Shown here: one piece after another, positions 21,944-33,683 of the stretch | How positions within the stretch are numbered: position 1 is the stretch's first letter | Layout: every line of letters begins with the position of its first letter | Assembly: GCA_027405735.1 (NCBI GenBank) | Contig: JAPEHQ010000006.1 | Span: forward strand, 806,001-870,000 | Length of the DNA: 64,000 nucleotides | Reading direction: 5' to 3' | Source: Mucor racemosus | Lineage: Eukaryota > Mucoromycota > Mucoromycetes > Mucorales > Mucoraceae | Notes under the pieces: model-generated | The model's input: the letters and a program-made list of their open reading frames with translations, nothing else | The model's database searches: none | Told to the model about the DNA's origin: nothing | Program-made: the position numbers and the translations under genes

Positions 21944-24420
21944 TACTGATATGTTTATGGGCAATTCTACTATTATGCACACATAGGATTGATGTCATGC
22001 ACAGGGACAGAATCTATAACTCTGGACATACGGGCTTTTAGTTATGCTTGTGTGCAGTTTCTTTTGGTGTGCCCATGTGCATCTTTTTATCTTTTTAGCC
22101 ATTATTCAGTGGGCGCAACAACTCATCATCAGGCTATAATGTACAGCCTACCTCGTCACAATAAAAGCATCTTGTGCAGCACAGCAGGTTGGCCGTAGTG
22201 CTTTTATATATAAATCTTTTAAATTTGTAATTCTATGGGCTTTTTTGAATCCGGTTGTATCATATTATATTTTCCAAGTTAAATTCTTTATTAAGCTAAT
22301 AATATTGTAGGTTGTATTTATACTTTTTTACTTAAGATAAACCTTTGAATAACTAATAGCTATGCAGTCGAACCTTAATTTTTGTATGAAATTTTGATAC
22401 CTGATTCTTATAGTTGCTTGGAATATTTAAAAAACCGCGTCCGGGCTGTCCGGTAATTTTTCTAGAGATTTAAGGCTTGAAAATATCATTAGATGGCCGC
22501 TTTCGGAGGCTGTTCAACTTTCTTTTAGAAGCGTGACCATTGGCAAAAATATGAATAATATACTATGTTGTATGCCACCAAGTACATGTTATCACCTTCT
22601 CCAATATCAATAAGACACCTTACTGATCTATCAGAATTACAACATTCGATATACAGAAGAGCTCCGACAAATCTAGCAGATCTTATCTATCCAGTAAATG
22701 CTTCCTGTCACCCAGGAACTAATAATGAAACATAACTTATATATAGCAATATTACCACTGAGACATAACATGTTATATCCATACACATTAATAATAATAC
22801 CTATTGTCACTGTTGTATATTTTCAGGATTGATAAATAGTACTTAAAAAAGAATACAATTATAAAAGAATGAGTAATTAATCAGTTCTTCAATTGTATAA
22901 TAAAAACAAGATATCGTTTATTTAGATGTAAAAGTATGGCCTTTATATTGATTTGACATTGAGATCCTGAGATGTAATTTAAGGCACTATTGAACCATTG
23001 GATCTGTTTGATAGTAATCTATGGATTGAAATGGATCAATCATAATTTAACCGTTCTTGCAGAGCTTGTGAGTTGTGTTGTTTCAAAGCTGCGCTAAATA
23101 TGCTTGGATGTTGATTTGATAGCTACTTGATTGGTTAACTGCTGGGATGAAGTAATGTGGTGTCATAATTGAGGTCCAAGAGTTCTTGGTAATTACTGGA
23201 TTGAACTTGGTACGCTAGGAGTAGTTTCTTATATCCGATATCAAGACTTTGCACTTCAATACATGTCGCAGTCAATAGATTGTAAGATGTATTGATACTG
23301 TAGAAGACGATAACGTATGGTACTTGGCGGCATACAACATGCATGATGGTAAATAATAAATTGACGGAAGCTACATACCTTTGGGCATTATTCTTAAGCT
23401 TTTACATATAAAGTGTTTCTTGAGTGAAGAGTGATATGCCTTAAATAGTATTGTTCATACAGTAATAATTATCCTGAAGTGCTTCTTTAAGGATAAGTTA
23501 AAGTGGGTGAAAAACCAATATCTAACTAACAATGACTGAAGCAGGAACTGATAGAAATCCAAATATAATTAACGATGTTGTTATTCGCTGAGCTCTTTCC
23601 AAGTCTTCCTAAAATGACTAAAGATTTTCCATTATGTATGCCTTCACGTTACAATTAATAATAATCTATTTGTTACTTACTGCTGACCAAAATATAAAGA
23701 AAAGTCTGTCATTTTTTCCCTATATCATGTAATTATACTATCTACAATAATGCAAACTGACTTTATTTCACTAGAAAATATAACTAAAGTTTCCAGTGAG
23801 CATATAATCAATAGATACAGAATAGTGCTACTTATACAGTATATACAAAAATTAAGTAGTAGATAAAGCGTGTATACTGTATATAGTATATATACTATAT
23901 ACAGTAGTAGTAACAAAATTTTTATAACCTATAAAAGTTACGGTCACCAACAATGTTAAAAATACCAAATCTCGTCCGATCTCCACAGGAAAACAATATG
24001 TGTTAATACAGTATATATAATAGAAATTGATTTTTACATTTTTTCCATGTAGAAGAAGCTTAAACAATCACACTGTATGGTATTTATGTAATTATTTTTC
24101 TTACTAATTAATCAATGAAAAAATTACAATTTATTTTGTTCGTTCTATTATCCTTCACTACCTATTTTGACTTGCTGTAGTACACGACGAAGAAACTACG
24201 CCGAAAAAGTTAAAATGAATTTTAATATTAAATTTGAAGTTTCAAAAAAAAAATTGATAGTTTCAATCTTCAACATCGGAGCTTGCTCTCGTTTCTATAA
24301 CTAATGTCATACTAAACACTTTTTAGGATATATTAAAGACATTGAAAAATATATATGAACAGATTGCATTATGCTACCAATTCGTAAGTATATTTTATAT
24401 TTTAAGAAAAACTCAAAAAT
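21944..24420. repeat. Outer long-arm sequence of palindrome 1 plus R2 copy 2
   Basis: 21,944-22,690 is the reverse complement of about 52,470-53,500 less a solo LTR. 22,830-23,345 matches 52,085-52,600 and R2 in the plus direction, so another small inverted junction lies near 22,690-22,830. 23,345-24,420 appears unique in the window and has no gene. It includes a 32-bp perfect palindrome at 23,875-23,906. Confidence 0.55.
23875..23906. repeat. 32-bp perfect AT-rich palindrome
   Basis: It begins TACTGTATATAGTATA and is followed at once by its exact complement, with no loop. It could form a cruciform. It is surrounded by other GTATATAC-type short repeats. Confidence 0.8.
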
Positions 24421-24439
24421 GCGTAAAATTTACTAATTT

Positions 24440-25470
24440 TTCCTTGAAACTGGGTCTCACTTTTCAGCCCTGAACTACTTTTTTTTCACTAAATAGCACC
24501 AAGAAAAAATTATATGCCAACGTACCTGAAATGTTCAGCTTTACTCCAAAAACGAGTATCCGGAAATACAGTATCCTATTTTTTGCAGTTGGTATTAATT
24601 TTTCAATGCTAAGGTTTCAGATGCTTTACGCGTATTTCACTGCTAAAGGATTGAAAACTTTGAGGCTTCATTTCTCTAGAAAAAATTAAGCTATACTAAC
24701 GCTTTCTAATAATAAAAATTATTTGTTTTGAAGTGCTCTATAACATGTTTGAATATAAAAAAATTCTGAGCACTTTTATTTTTCTTTCATTTTTTTAGGC
24801 ATTTCTATAGTAGGTTTCAAAATATTGGTTAAATCGAGTGACGTTTTTTTTTGCATTCATGTCATTAAGCTCGTTAAGCTCTCTCGGATCCAATTTAGTT
24901 TTTTTCAAAATATTAATTTTTTGTGGAGATATCCTTAAAAATGTGTACAAAAAGATACCTTCATCTTTAGCTTCCATTTTTCCCTTATATACCCTCATCC
25001 CAAACTCTGAATCTGAAAAAAATTTGGACAAAAATCTTATTTTCTCTACGAAAAATGCAGCTAAAAGATTCTACAATAGTTTAATCGATAGATAATGTTT
25101 TTGCGCATTAGTTTCATTAGTTATATTTTATATATGCTTATAGAAAGTGATGTGTATCTTCAAAAAACCTTCAAAATATTAATTGCATTTTATACAAAAT
25201 TTAACGTGAAAAAGTCATCTGAATTTTATTTCGATGTATGCAAAATTTAAAACTGTACAAAAACCATTTAATACACTATGTCAACTTACTTTGCAGCTCG
25301 TGAGCCATTGAACAATTTTGGTTTTTGAATCATTTTTCGTTCATTTCAACAAATAAATTTTGGAGCCCAGTTATGATAAATGTTAAGCTGTAATATGAAC
25401 TATTATTTTGATTATCTCGACGAAAAATCAACGTTTTTCGCTAAACAAAAAATGCAAGATAGCTTTTAGT
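24440..25470 (+). repeat. Dispersed repeat R1, copy 2
   Basis: Direct-orientation copy of 6,360-7,386. At about 25,465 it shows the site where LTR X is inserted in the other two copies, here empty (GATAGCTTTTAGTTGAATC). It lies about 600 bp from the 3' end of the Myb/C2H2 gene. Confidence 0.7.
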
Positions 25471-26072
25471 TGAATCTACCTTGTGAATACAAAAAATCAA
25501 CACCTCATATCAATTTAGGTGCTCAATTATTTTGCAATCGATTTTAGGTCACTTTTGGTCGTCAATGTTAATCCACCAGAGCACTTACATCTTGGTATTA
25601 ACTCGTCTATTTTCAAACAAATATCAATAGCCCATAGAAGAAAAGTACAGCTTCTTTGAAGATTCGATATAATTCGACTCGATATTGTGCGAAAAATTCG
25701 GTCTTCAAATGTGTAAATGTCAAAAAATCAAGTAAATCTTCTCGTTGAATATGAATATAATTAAAAAAGCAATTTATTCCTTTGATTTATAAAATAATTT
25801 GGGTCCAGAAATAATCAATATTTACGAGGTTAATAATGTAAAAAAAAAAAAGGGAGGAGAGGGTGAAGATAGAAAATAATACAAATGTTGCGTGCGAGTG
25901 AGTGTGTTGTGTTGTTTTTTTAAAAAAAAATTGTTTTGTGAATATTTTTTAAACAAAGAGGATGATTGTGAAATGGTAATCATAATATTAGAAATAAATG
26001 TTTAGATAAAAGAAAAGAAGGGAGCAACCAAGTTAATAAAGGTAAACGGTATGGACTTGGTGAATTTTGTAT
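25471..26072. other. Unique AT-rich spacer and 3' UTR of the Myb/C2H2 gene
   Basis: No ORF. Poly(A) tract at about 25,840, a TG-rich stretch near 25,890, and AT-rich sequence that probably includes the 3' end of the minus-strand transcript. Confidence 0.4.
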
Positions 26073-28367
26073 TTAAGTTTCAGTACAACCTTGCTTGTTT
26101 CTTTGATTACTCTTGTGCCTTTTCAAGGCATCCAATCTAATAATAAATCAAATTAGTTAAATATACAGCCAATTCAAAATTTTCAAAATTTACCTTGAAA
26201 AGCTCTTTTGACATCCTTCACATTTATATGGCTTATCACCTCCATGTATCTTGGAATGACGTTTCAAATCATGATTACGACTAAAAGCAGCAGTACAAGC
26301 ATGGCAAACAAAAGGTCTATCATCTGTATGTGTCCTTGAATGACTCTTGAGATTATAAAGCCTTGCAAATGTTTTCCCACAATTAGGAAACAGACATGGA
26401 AATACTGTTTGTGTTTGGTTATTGATGGTGGTAGTAATTGGTGTAGCAGATGCATAAATTGTCATAGCTGCACTTTGCGTATCTGCTAATGCGGGATCAG
26501 ATCGACGTCTTTTTACTCCTGTTGCTGTCTTGTTCGCTGCTGCTGCTGTTGCGGCTGATGATGATGGTGATGATATTGTATTGTTTGAAGGGGTAGAGGT
26601 TTTTGGAGGTGAAGGAATATATGCCTGTGGTTGTTGTGCATCAGCATGTTGATGTTGCTGTTGCACTGCCGCCACTGCCGCTGCTGCTGCTGCTGCGACT
26701 GTATTATCATTATTGGAAGATGCATTACCAAATGGCATAAAGTAAGAATTTGCATTACCATTCGAGTGTTGAGAAAGTTGATTTGCATAAAGTGCTAAAG
26801 CAGCTGCGTCAGCCAAAGTAAGAGGTGGTGGATTATTATCTAATGGTCTGGAAAAGTTGTTTAAATCGAGAGAATCATCATTATTATTATTTGTAGATGT
26901 CGATGGAGTTCCTGGATTTGAAGGATGCTGCAATGCAAAGGTATCAAAGTTTTGTTGTTGTTGTTGTTGTTGTTGTACAGGGGATGAAACTGTACTATTA
27001 TTGACAGGTGTACTGCTGCCACCATTTCCATTTCCATTACCATCGCCACCAATTACAGGAGAAGATGTAGCATTTGTACTAGCATTTGCTGAAGTCGAAG
27101 CTGTAGTAGTAGCAGCATGGTTAGCAACAGTACCCAAAAGTGCTTGAGATAAAAGTGCCTCTATAGCATGTTGATCTCCTTCTCTAGCCTTTTCACTAAT
27201 TTTCAAAGCAATATCATTCCAATCAGTTGCTTCCAAGAATTTAAGCGCCTTATCATCCTGTGCATTACTAGTAGAAGCGCCACCACTTCCACTTGATTTA
27301 TCAATATCTAATAAAGAAAGAGCAGAAGCTGATGAAGCTCTTGACGATTGCTGTTGCTGGAGATGATCTTCACTTCTAATCTTACTTTTCAACCATTCTT
27401 GATCCACATATTTGGCAGCCAATGTATTATCCCAACGTTGCTTCAATTGTTTACCCTTTCTTCCCGGAATACTAGTAGCAATTTCTTTCCATCGACCATA
27501 CCCAAACTTTTTGATACCAGACAATAATAATTCGTCTTCTTCTCTAGTCCATGTACCTCTTTTGTAATCTTGAATCATATCATCACTGCTTAAATCGATA
27601 TCTTCAATATTGGAAGTAAGACCGGGATAGTTGGCAATGAGCATAACATTATTAGCATCAACAGTTGCACCACCACTACCACTGCCACTACCACTGGCCA
27701 CATCCTGCTGTGCGTGTTTTACATGATCTTTAGTACTGTCAGAATGCGATAATCCCAAAAGTTGAAGTGCAGTTGCTGCAGCAGTTGCTTGATCAATCGC
27801 ATCTTCATTTTTTGCTTGTTGCGGGGCTTCTAAGGTACCCTGCTGTTGTTGTTCCTCGGTATGTTGTTGCTGCAATTGCTGTTGAGAATCATGTTGTTCT
27901 TGTTGTCGTTGTGGTGATGATATACCGGGATACGAATCTAGCGAAATGTCCCGAAAATTAGTTTCGATAATGACCCCCCTCTTCTATCATTTTAACTTAC
28001 CAGATTTTCCTGATAACACAGCAGCTACAGCATCAGCTACATCATCATTTCCATGAGTTGTTTGTAATAAAGCGGCAGTTAATGCAGCGGTACTTGAGGC
28101 TAAATCTTGTTGTTGTTGTTGATGAGAAGGAGACGCGGGGGTTGATATCGTGGAATGCAACTTGATAGAAGGCGAAGCTACTACGGCGTCTACATCCAAT
28201 GCATTCACATCTTCTTGAGCTAATGTTGGGGTTGCATTTGCTGCTATAGTAATATTCTCTGTAGATGGAGATGGAGCACCATCAGCTATATTATATTCGG
28301 GTGAGAGAGATTGTCGACGTCTTTCATTGTGAGGAGTCGACGTTGTGAACAAGTGTACACGTGCCAT
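26073..28367 (-). CDS. Transcription factor with one Myb/SANT domain and C2H2 zinc fingers, 724 aa
   Basis: There are three exons: 28367-28001, 27937-26194 and 26136-26073, with GTAAGT and GTAAAT donors; splicing gives 2,175 nt in frame. The first 240 residues are Ser/Gln/Ala-rich. A Myb/SANT repeat follows at about 247-305 ([20 protein letters not shown] start, with three Trp). A long low-complexity region rich in Gln, Asn, Ser and Ala comes next. The C-terminus has two canonical C2H2 fingers (about 637-659 and 667-687; CX4C and CX2C types). A third finger ([17 protein letters not shown]) lacks the second His at the normal spacing. A nuclear DNA-binding regulator is inferred; the target is unknown. 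Myb and C2H2 modules in one protein are uncommon. The gene has no recognisable partner nearby. Confidence 0.85.
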
Positions 28368-28985
28368 TCGGAAACTTCTTGTTGTATTTTCTTCTTTTCG
28401 CTTATTGCTTTATGCTATTTACTATATGCTATGCTATGTTATGGAATCCTTTAGACCGGAGTTCTTCTTTTTGGAGAGAGGAAAAGCAAGAGTATACAAC
28501 CAAGCCTTCGCCAAGCCTCGTATTTTATATAAAGAGAAAGGATTGCGCATCCTTTGTCTCTTTCTCGATTAATGTTCTCTCTCTGTCTCTCTAAGATGTT
28601 TTCATTGCGGCAATATAAAAAATTTTCAGTTGGAATTGATGAACTTGACGAATGAGATGTTGCTTAAGTTGGTGCGTCATAAAACAAGTCAATACAGTAT
28701 TTCCACTTGAAATTCAGACATTTCAATAGCTGCTGGATGGTTCGGCTCATTCAGGATTGATTGATTCCGGACGAGCAGCTGCCATCACATGTAACTCAAT
28801 CGATTTTAATTGGTAGGACTTATAATTAGCATTTGCCATTTCATCAATAAATATTTATACAAATTCAAGGAAGAGAGAGAAAGAGAAAGAGAAAAGGGTG
28901 GCCAGTTAGCCTTTTTTTTAAATAAAAACATAAATTGTGTCATATTATACATATAAAATAAAAATTATAAAAGAAAATCAAAGTT
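28368..28985. other. Intergenic region upstream of the Myb/C2H2 gene
   Basis: It contains CT-rich and GA-rich tracts (TCTCTCTCTGTCTCTC at about 28,580 and a GAGA run at about 28,875), likely 5' UTR and promoter of the Myb/C2H2 gene and 3' flank of the bHLH gene. Two overlapping 75-77-codon frames have no support as genes. Confidence 0.4.
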
Positions 28986-30475
28986 TTAGATATTTTCGTC
29001 AGATTGCCAAGGATGATCTGGTTGATGAGCAATAACTAAATGATCAGTTTCATCACTGTTACTACTTCTACTTGATGGAATAGAAATTGAATTGTAATTG
29101 TGTGGATTTGATGAAAATAAATGATCTGAGTATGATGGTTTTGATGATGATTGCATAGGCTGAGAGGAAATGTGTGGCAAAAGAGGAGAAGAAGGAGATG
29201 TTAAATGTTCAGGCAAGATGTTATGTTTAGCAAGAAGTTGTTGTTGAAGTCTTAATTGTTCTTGTAATGCTTCCAGCTGTTTTTGTTGGTTTTTATGAGC
29301 CATTAAAGCAGAAACAGCATTGGCAGGTAGATGACTAAATTGATGGTTATCTTCTGATGAAGCTTTTTGTTGATACGATGAGTATTTTCTTTGTTGATGT
29401 TGTTGTTGATATTGTTGTTGTTGTTGTTGGTGTATCATACGGCCCTCTACATTCATTCGAACTTGTAAAGTTGATATTTTTTCTCTTAAACCACGATTAC
29501 GTTTATCAAGATGCTTGATATACTCTACTGCTTTAAATAAGATTGTGCTTTTCGAATTATTAATATTCTTTAATGTTGGAATAATATCTGTTAAATCTTT
29601 GAAACCTAAGCGTATTGTATTTCGCCTTTTCTGCTCAGATGCTATATGATTTACTCTTTTTTCATCATCTGTAAGAATATCTCGGTTATTGGATTTTTGT
29701 CTTTTTGCAGCAAAATTTGAATTAATGGATGATACTGAATTTGATCTTTGTCTTGTATTAGTCGTGGAAATAGTATCATAGGTAGTTTCAGGCACATGCA
29801 TTGGCCGAATTTGACGAATAGACTTGTTTTGTTGTTGATGCTGTTTTCTGGGACTACTGCTATCCATATTATTATATTTTTTAGTAAATGGGACAGTAAT
29901 CTGATCTCCATGTTGTAAATAAATTGGAGCAGGAGAATATGAAGATGATAGGTATATATTTCTGTCATGAGTCATATTGTTTAATTGGTCATTTTCTGGT
30001 ACTTGTTCTTGCTCAAAATCAAGTTGTTCCGAATTAACATTGCATTGCTCGTGATATTCATTTTTCTAATTACGGCAGATTGTGTTTGTGGGGAAAAGGG
30101 GGGGGGTGTATTATGATTAATATGTTGTATATGAATTGTGTAATGAAAAACAATCTTACTATATTCATATCCGCATTTTTACCAAGAGACGGATTTACGG
30201 AAGTAACATCATGTAATGAAATCCTTTCAGAAATAAAATCTTGATAGAAAAATATCAAAATTTTAATACAACGTAAAATACTAGTATGCTTTTAATATAT
30301 TACCATTATTTTGAATCAAAAAATTATTATTTTCCATTGAATTAAAATCCTTGAAAGATGGCGGTGTTGGACTGAAATGTTGGTGATTGGATTCCCATGT
30401 ACTATTGCTACTTGTGCTTGTTGTACTAGTAATGCTAGATGCTTTATGAGTAGATACTGCTGGATCGTATTCCAT
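28986..30475 (-). CDS. Basic helix-loop-helix transcription factor, 443 aa
   Basis: There are three exons, 30475-30304, 30239-30160 and 30065-28986, with GT..AG introns; the joins keep the frame over 1,332 nt. The bHLH domain is at about residues 217-274. Its basic region NHIASEQKRR carries the His, Glu and Arg pattern that contacts CACGTG/CANNTG E-boxes. The loop contains Lys-Asn-Ile-Asn-Asn and the second helix ends HLDKRNRGLREKI, running into a short leucine-zipper-like segment. Gln-rich tracts (about 295-320) and a Ser/Pro-rich C-terminus follow. The family is clear, but I cannot name an orthologue (Cbf1-, Ino4- or Myc/Max-like proteins all have this basic region). Confidence 0.88.
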
Positions 30476-31063
30476 TGTAAAAGAGTAAAAAGTGGAAGAA
30501 TTAAAAAGAGTTTAGTAGATGAAAGAAAAGAAAAATGGTTTGTAATTCACTTTACAAATGCTTAATATAATTGGGCTTTAAAGGGATAACTGGAGAGTCA
30601 GCAAAAATGTGGGGTTTGTACTCCGATACCAATGGCCTGAATATCATTACTAAACGACAATACACAATAGGGTTGCATAAATGATATATAATTATATATT
30701 CGATTAATTGCATTTGATAATACAATATATCATATAAAAAATAGTACGATTTATTAGTACAAAAAACCACCATTATTTTATTATTATCAATCTTAGCATA
30801 TGTGCAACAACGAATGTAAAACTGTTACATTTAATTCAAAACCTCATAATTCGCTACAATCACTACTATATGCTACAGCTGCTATATTACCGTCAAATAA
30901 GAAACATCGTTATTACTCAACAAAAATCAAATACAAACAATTTCACATGATTTCACATGATGTTAGTTTGGTAAGAAAATAATAAATAGTTTGATGTTTA
31001 ATGCGTCATATAGAAAAGTATAGATGTAATTTATTCATAGTAAAAAAAGAGATAAAAAAAAAT
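30476..31063. other. Intergenic region between bHLH and GATA genes
   Basis: No supported gene. AT-rich, with small chance ORFs. It should contain the bHLH promoter (pyrimidine/purine-rich near 30,500) and the 3' end of the GATA transcript. Confidence 0.35.
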
Positions 31064-32602
31064 TTAATAGTTGGTTGGTGAAGAAGATGAAGTAGCCATG
31101 ACTTGATCTATATTCTGGAGCATCGCTGTTGTACGGCTCAACAGAGAAGTAAGATTAGTCATTTCACGTTTCAATTCAATACGATGAGCTTCTAAAACTT
31201 GATGAGTATGCTTGCGTTCAATAACTGCAGGATTGAATAAAGCAGAAACAGTAGTAGCAAAAGCAGTAGCAACGTGTCTAGCATCATTGTTCATTTTAGG
31301 TGAAAGAGGAAGTATATCTTCATGAGGAATCAATGGAGGAGAAGGCAAGCTAGGAAGACTTCTTTGATGACGATCAACTTCAGGATTCAATAAACATGCA
31401 ATGTTGGAAGTATTCTTGGTAGGTCTCATTGGTGGAGATGGAAGACAACGTTGGTGGTGTTGGAATACATCAGGCTCAATGGGATCAGGTGATGATCTAG
31501 CAGAATGAATACTTGAAACAGGTGAAGGTGGGCGCTCAACAGGAGAGGAAGCTGCATTAACTACACAAGGGGAAGGTAACAATGGACGCAAATGTTCAAT
31601 GCGTTTAGCAGGACTTTCAGGACCATTCTCAATTCGTCTTTTAGTACCACAAAGAGGATTATCAATTGAAGCGGCAGAAGCAGCAATTGGAGCAATAGTT
31701 TGACGATGAATGACTACAGGTTTATGAGTAACCATAGTAGCAGCAGTAACTCTTTTACGACGCTTGATAGTAGAACGCTTCATTGTAATTGGGCGACGAA
31801 CGCTATGTAATTTGAAATAAAGTCCACAAGCATTACAGATAGGATGACCTGATTCATCACGTCTCCATAAAGGTGTAGTAGTTGTTTGACAATTAGCACA
31901 AATTAAATTAGCGAGATCTTCAGGAGATGTAGATGAACAAGAAGAAGAAGAAGAAGAAGAAGAAGATGATGATGAAATGTTAACATTTTCTTTTTGAATT
32001 GTTGGTTGTTGAATAACTACAAAAGTAGGTACTAATGTAGAAGTTGATGATGTTGATGTTGATGATGGTGATGGTGATGGTGAAGAAGGAGATTGTTGAG
32101 GTGGTGGTGGAGGAGCGGGAGCTAAAAGAGGGGCAGGAGAAATACGTGGAGCAAGAGCAATTGGACTAATTGTTGCATTCTTGGGACGTTTTGAAGCATT
32201 TCTTTTCAACCAAACAGGGCGAGTTGTATTACGGGCCTTATAATAAAGACCACAAGCATTACAGATAGTTTCTCCGAGAGGAGATCTTCTCCATAGGGGA
32301 GTGGTAGTAGTACCACAGTTCGAACACGAGGTAACGGCCGCACTTCCAATGTCCGATTTCGCAACACTGGAGTTGCTCGGCTCAACAACGGCTGAGATGA
32401 AGTTATTGCTGGAAGGGGCAGAAACCTTTGACTGATCGAAGCCAGCTACGACGGCTGAAGTAGGCTGGTCTTGTTGTTGTACACAATTCATATCATTTGT
32501 CTTGGACATTTGGGTAATAGGGTGTATTAACGGACATTTATGGCAAGAATCAACACTAGTTGACGTTGATGGCTTGTTGTAAAAGGGAGACTTTACGGTC
32601 AT
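31064..32602 (-). CDS. Two-finger GATA transcription factor, SRE/Fep1-like, 512 aa
   Basis: A single exon. Two type-IV zinc fingers CX2CX17CX2C lie at residues 93-117 (CSNCGTTTTPLWRRSPLGET start) and 235-259 (CANCQTTTTPLWRRDESGHP start). Each is followed by a basic tail; the second ends RSTIKRRKRV. Two fingers with SPLGET and DESGH turns and these tails are as in fungal iron regulators SreA, Urbs1 and Fep1, which repress siderophore and iron-uptake genes. The C-terminus (about 460-505) is heptad-like, as in that family. The linker of about 117 residues is Pro/Ser-rich and lacks the four-Cys cluster that binds iron in those proteins; it has a single Cys. The function in iron control is therefore inferred and not certain. 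Confidence 0.88.
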   Translation of the reverse strand: MTVKSPFYNKPSTSTSVDSCHKCPLIHPITQMSKTNDMNCVQQQDQPTSAVVAGFDQSKVSAPSSNNFISAVVEPSNSSVAKSDIGSAAVTSCSNCGTTTTPLWRRSPLGETICNACGLYYKARNTTRPVWLKRNASKRPKNATISPIALAPRISPAPLLAPAPPPPPQQSPSSPSPSPSSTSTSSTSTLVPTFVVIQQPTIQKENVNISSSSSSSSSSSSCSSTSPEDLANLICANCQTTTTPLWRRDESGHPICNACGLYFKLHSVRRPITMKRSTIKRRKRVTAATMVTHKPVVIHRQTIAPIAASAASIDNPLCGTKRRIENGPESPAKRIEHLRPLLPSPCVVNAASSPVERPPSPVSSIHSARSSPDPIEPDVFQHHQRCLPSPPMRPTKNTSNIACLLNPEVDRHQRSLPSLPSPPLIPHEDILPLSPKMNNDARHVATAFATTVSALFNPAVIERKHTHQVLEAHRIELKREMTNLTSLLSRTTAMLQNIDQVMATSSSSPTNY

Positions 32603-33683
32603 TTTTGATTTACTATGGAAAAAAGTAAAGGAAAAAGAGAGAAAACTAAAAGAGATTGGATTTTTAATGAAATTTTTTTTTCGTGGGTTTTCTTGTACTT
32701 TTTTTTTTTTTTTATTTATCTAATTTTTTTATCGTTAAGGTCACGAAAACATCTACGATTGGCTATTGATAGCAACATCTTACAGCTAAAGGATTATTCG
32801 GAGGGCATTTTGTCCAATCAACATTGATTTGTTATCTCATTTTTCAAATCAATCTCTTGTTTATCTTATTGATTGCAGTTTCCATCCCCCTCAAATTCTC
32901 GCTTCCCCTCAAATTTGCCTACCGCGGATCCTATTTCTACAGTATACCACACACTCTATGATAAGAACATCACGTGAATAAATGGCTCGAGTTGGTTACA
33001 TTTGGCTGTTGGATCTAATCCCAAAAACTTATCTATCGTAATTGTTTTATATATATATATTATTAAACCTTAAATGCATTATTCGTTATTTTTGAATCCT
33101 TTATCACAAGTTGATAGATCTTTTTTTTTTAATACAATTGTGAAACTTTATTATGATTTACTCGCTATGAAAAACATCTTATCTATTATCAGCTTATTTC
33201 TGGATTCGTTTGTTGAAATCTTTTAATCCCTCGCCATTTATGGAAATATATTACTAAATTTATTATAAATAACTAATGTGCCATGAAGTTCCCTTAGCCC
33301 CTTTTTTTTGTTTTTTTGAATAAGTAGTTTATGCAGACCAACATTTATAAAATCGCTCATTTCAACTAATTTTTATTGATCCGACATCTTTGAGATAACC
33401 ATGGCAACCAGGAACAAAAAATGTGTATTATGAATTATGTTCCCTAGCAACCATCTAGCCATAGCAACCAGGTACCAACACCATAGTAACCAATCAGAAT
33501 AAACAATATCAAGTAAATGATCCCAACATTTGACCATTTTAATAAAAAAAGAGAGGCGTGTGATCAAAATCAAAAGGAAGGGCAAGTATTTAAACTTTTC
33601 GTTCTCAAGTTCCCTTTATAAAAATCTATTTTTTCCCTTTTCCTTTTTCCAATTTTAATAGTGTTATTCGTATTAGCAAGTTC
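32603..33683. other. Divergent intergenic region between GATA and eIF1 genes
   Basis: 1.08 kb with no gene. It has long T runs just upstream of the GATA ATG, a (TA)n tract near 33,050, a cluster of RFX-like half-sites at 33,395-33,495 and a CCAAT box at 33,490-33,494. A pyrimidine-rich tract at 33,600-33,650 precedes the eIF1 start. Confidence 0.5.
33395..33494 (+). promoter_or_regulatory. Cluster of X-box/RFX-like half-sites and a CCAAT box
   Basis: ATAACCATGGCAAC (33,395-33,408) is one base from a consensus X-box. TAGCAACC, ATAGCAACC and ATAGTAACC follow within 90 bp, the last running into CCAAT (33,490-33,494). The cluster lies 190-290 bp upstream of the eIF1 ATG. Four related half-sites in 100 bp is unlikely by chance in AT-rich DNA. 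The binding factor is an inference. Confidence 0.45.

Noticed and set aside
26857..27147. Cys-rich plus-strand frame
   Set aside because: Antisense to the Gln/Asn-rich part of the Myb/C2H2 gene; the Cys runs are reversed CAA repeats.
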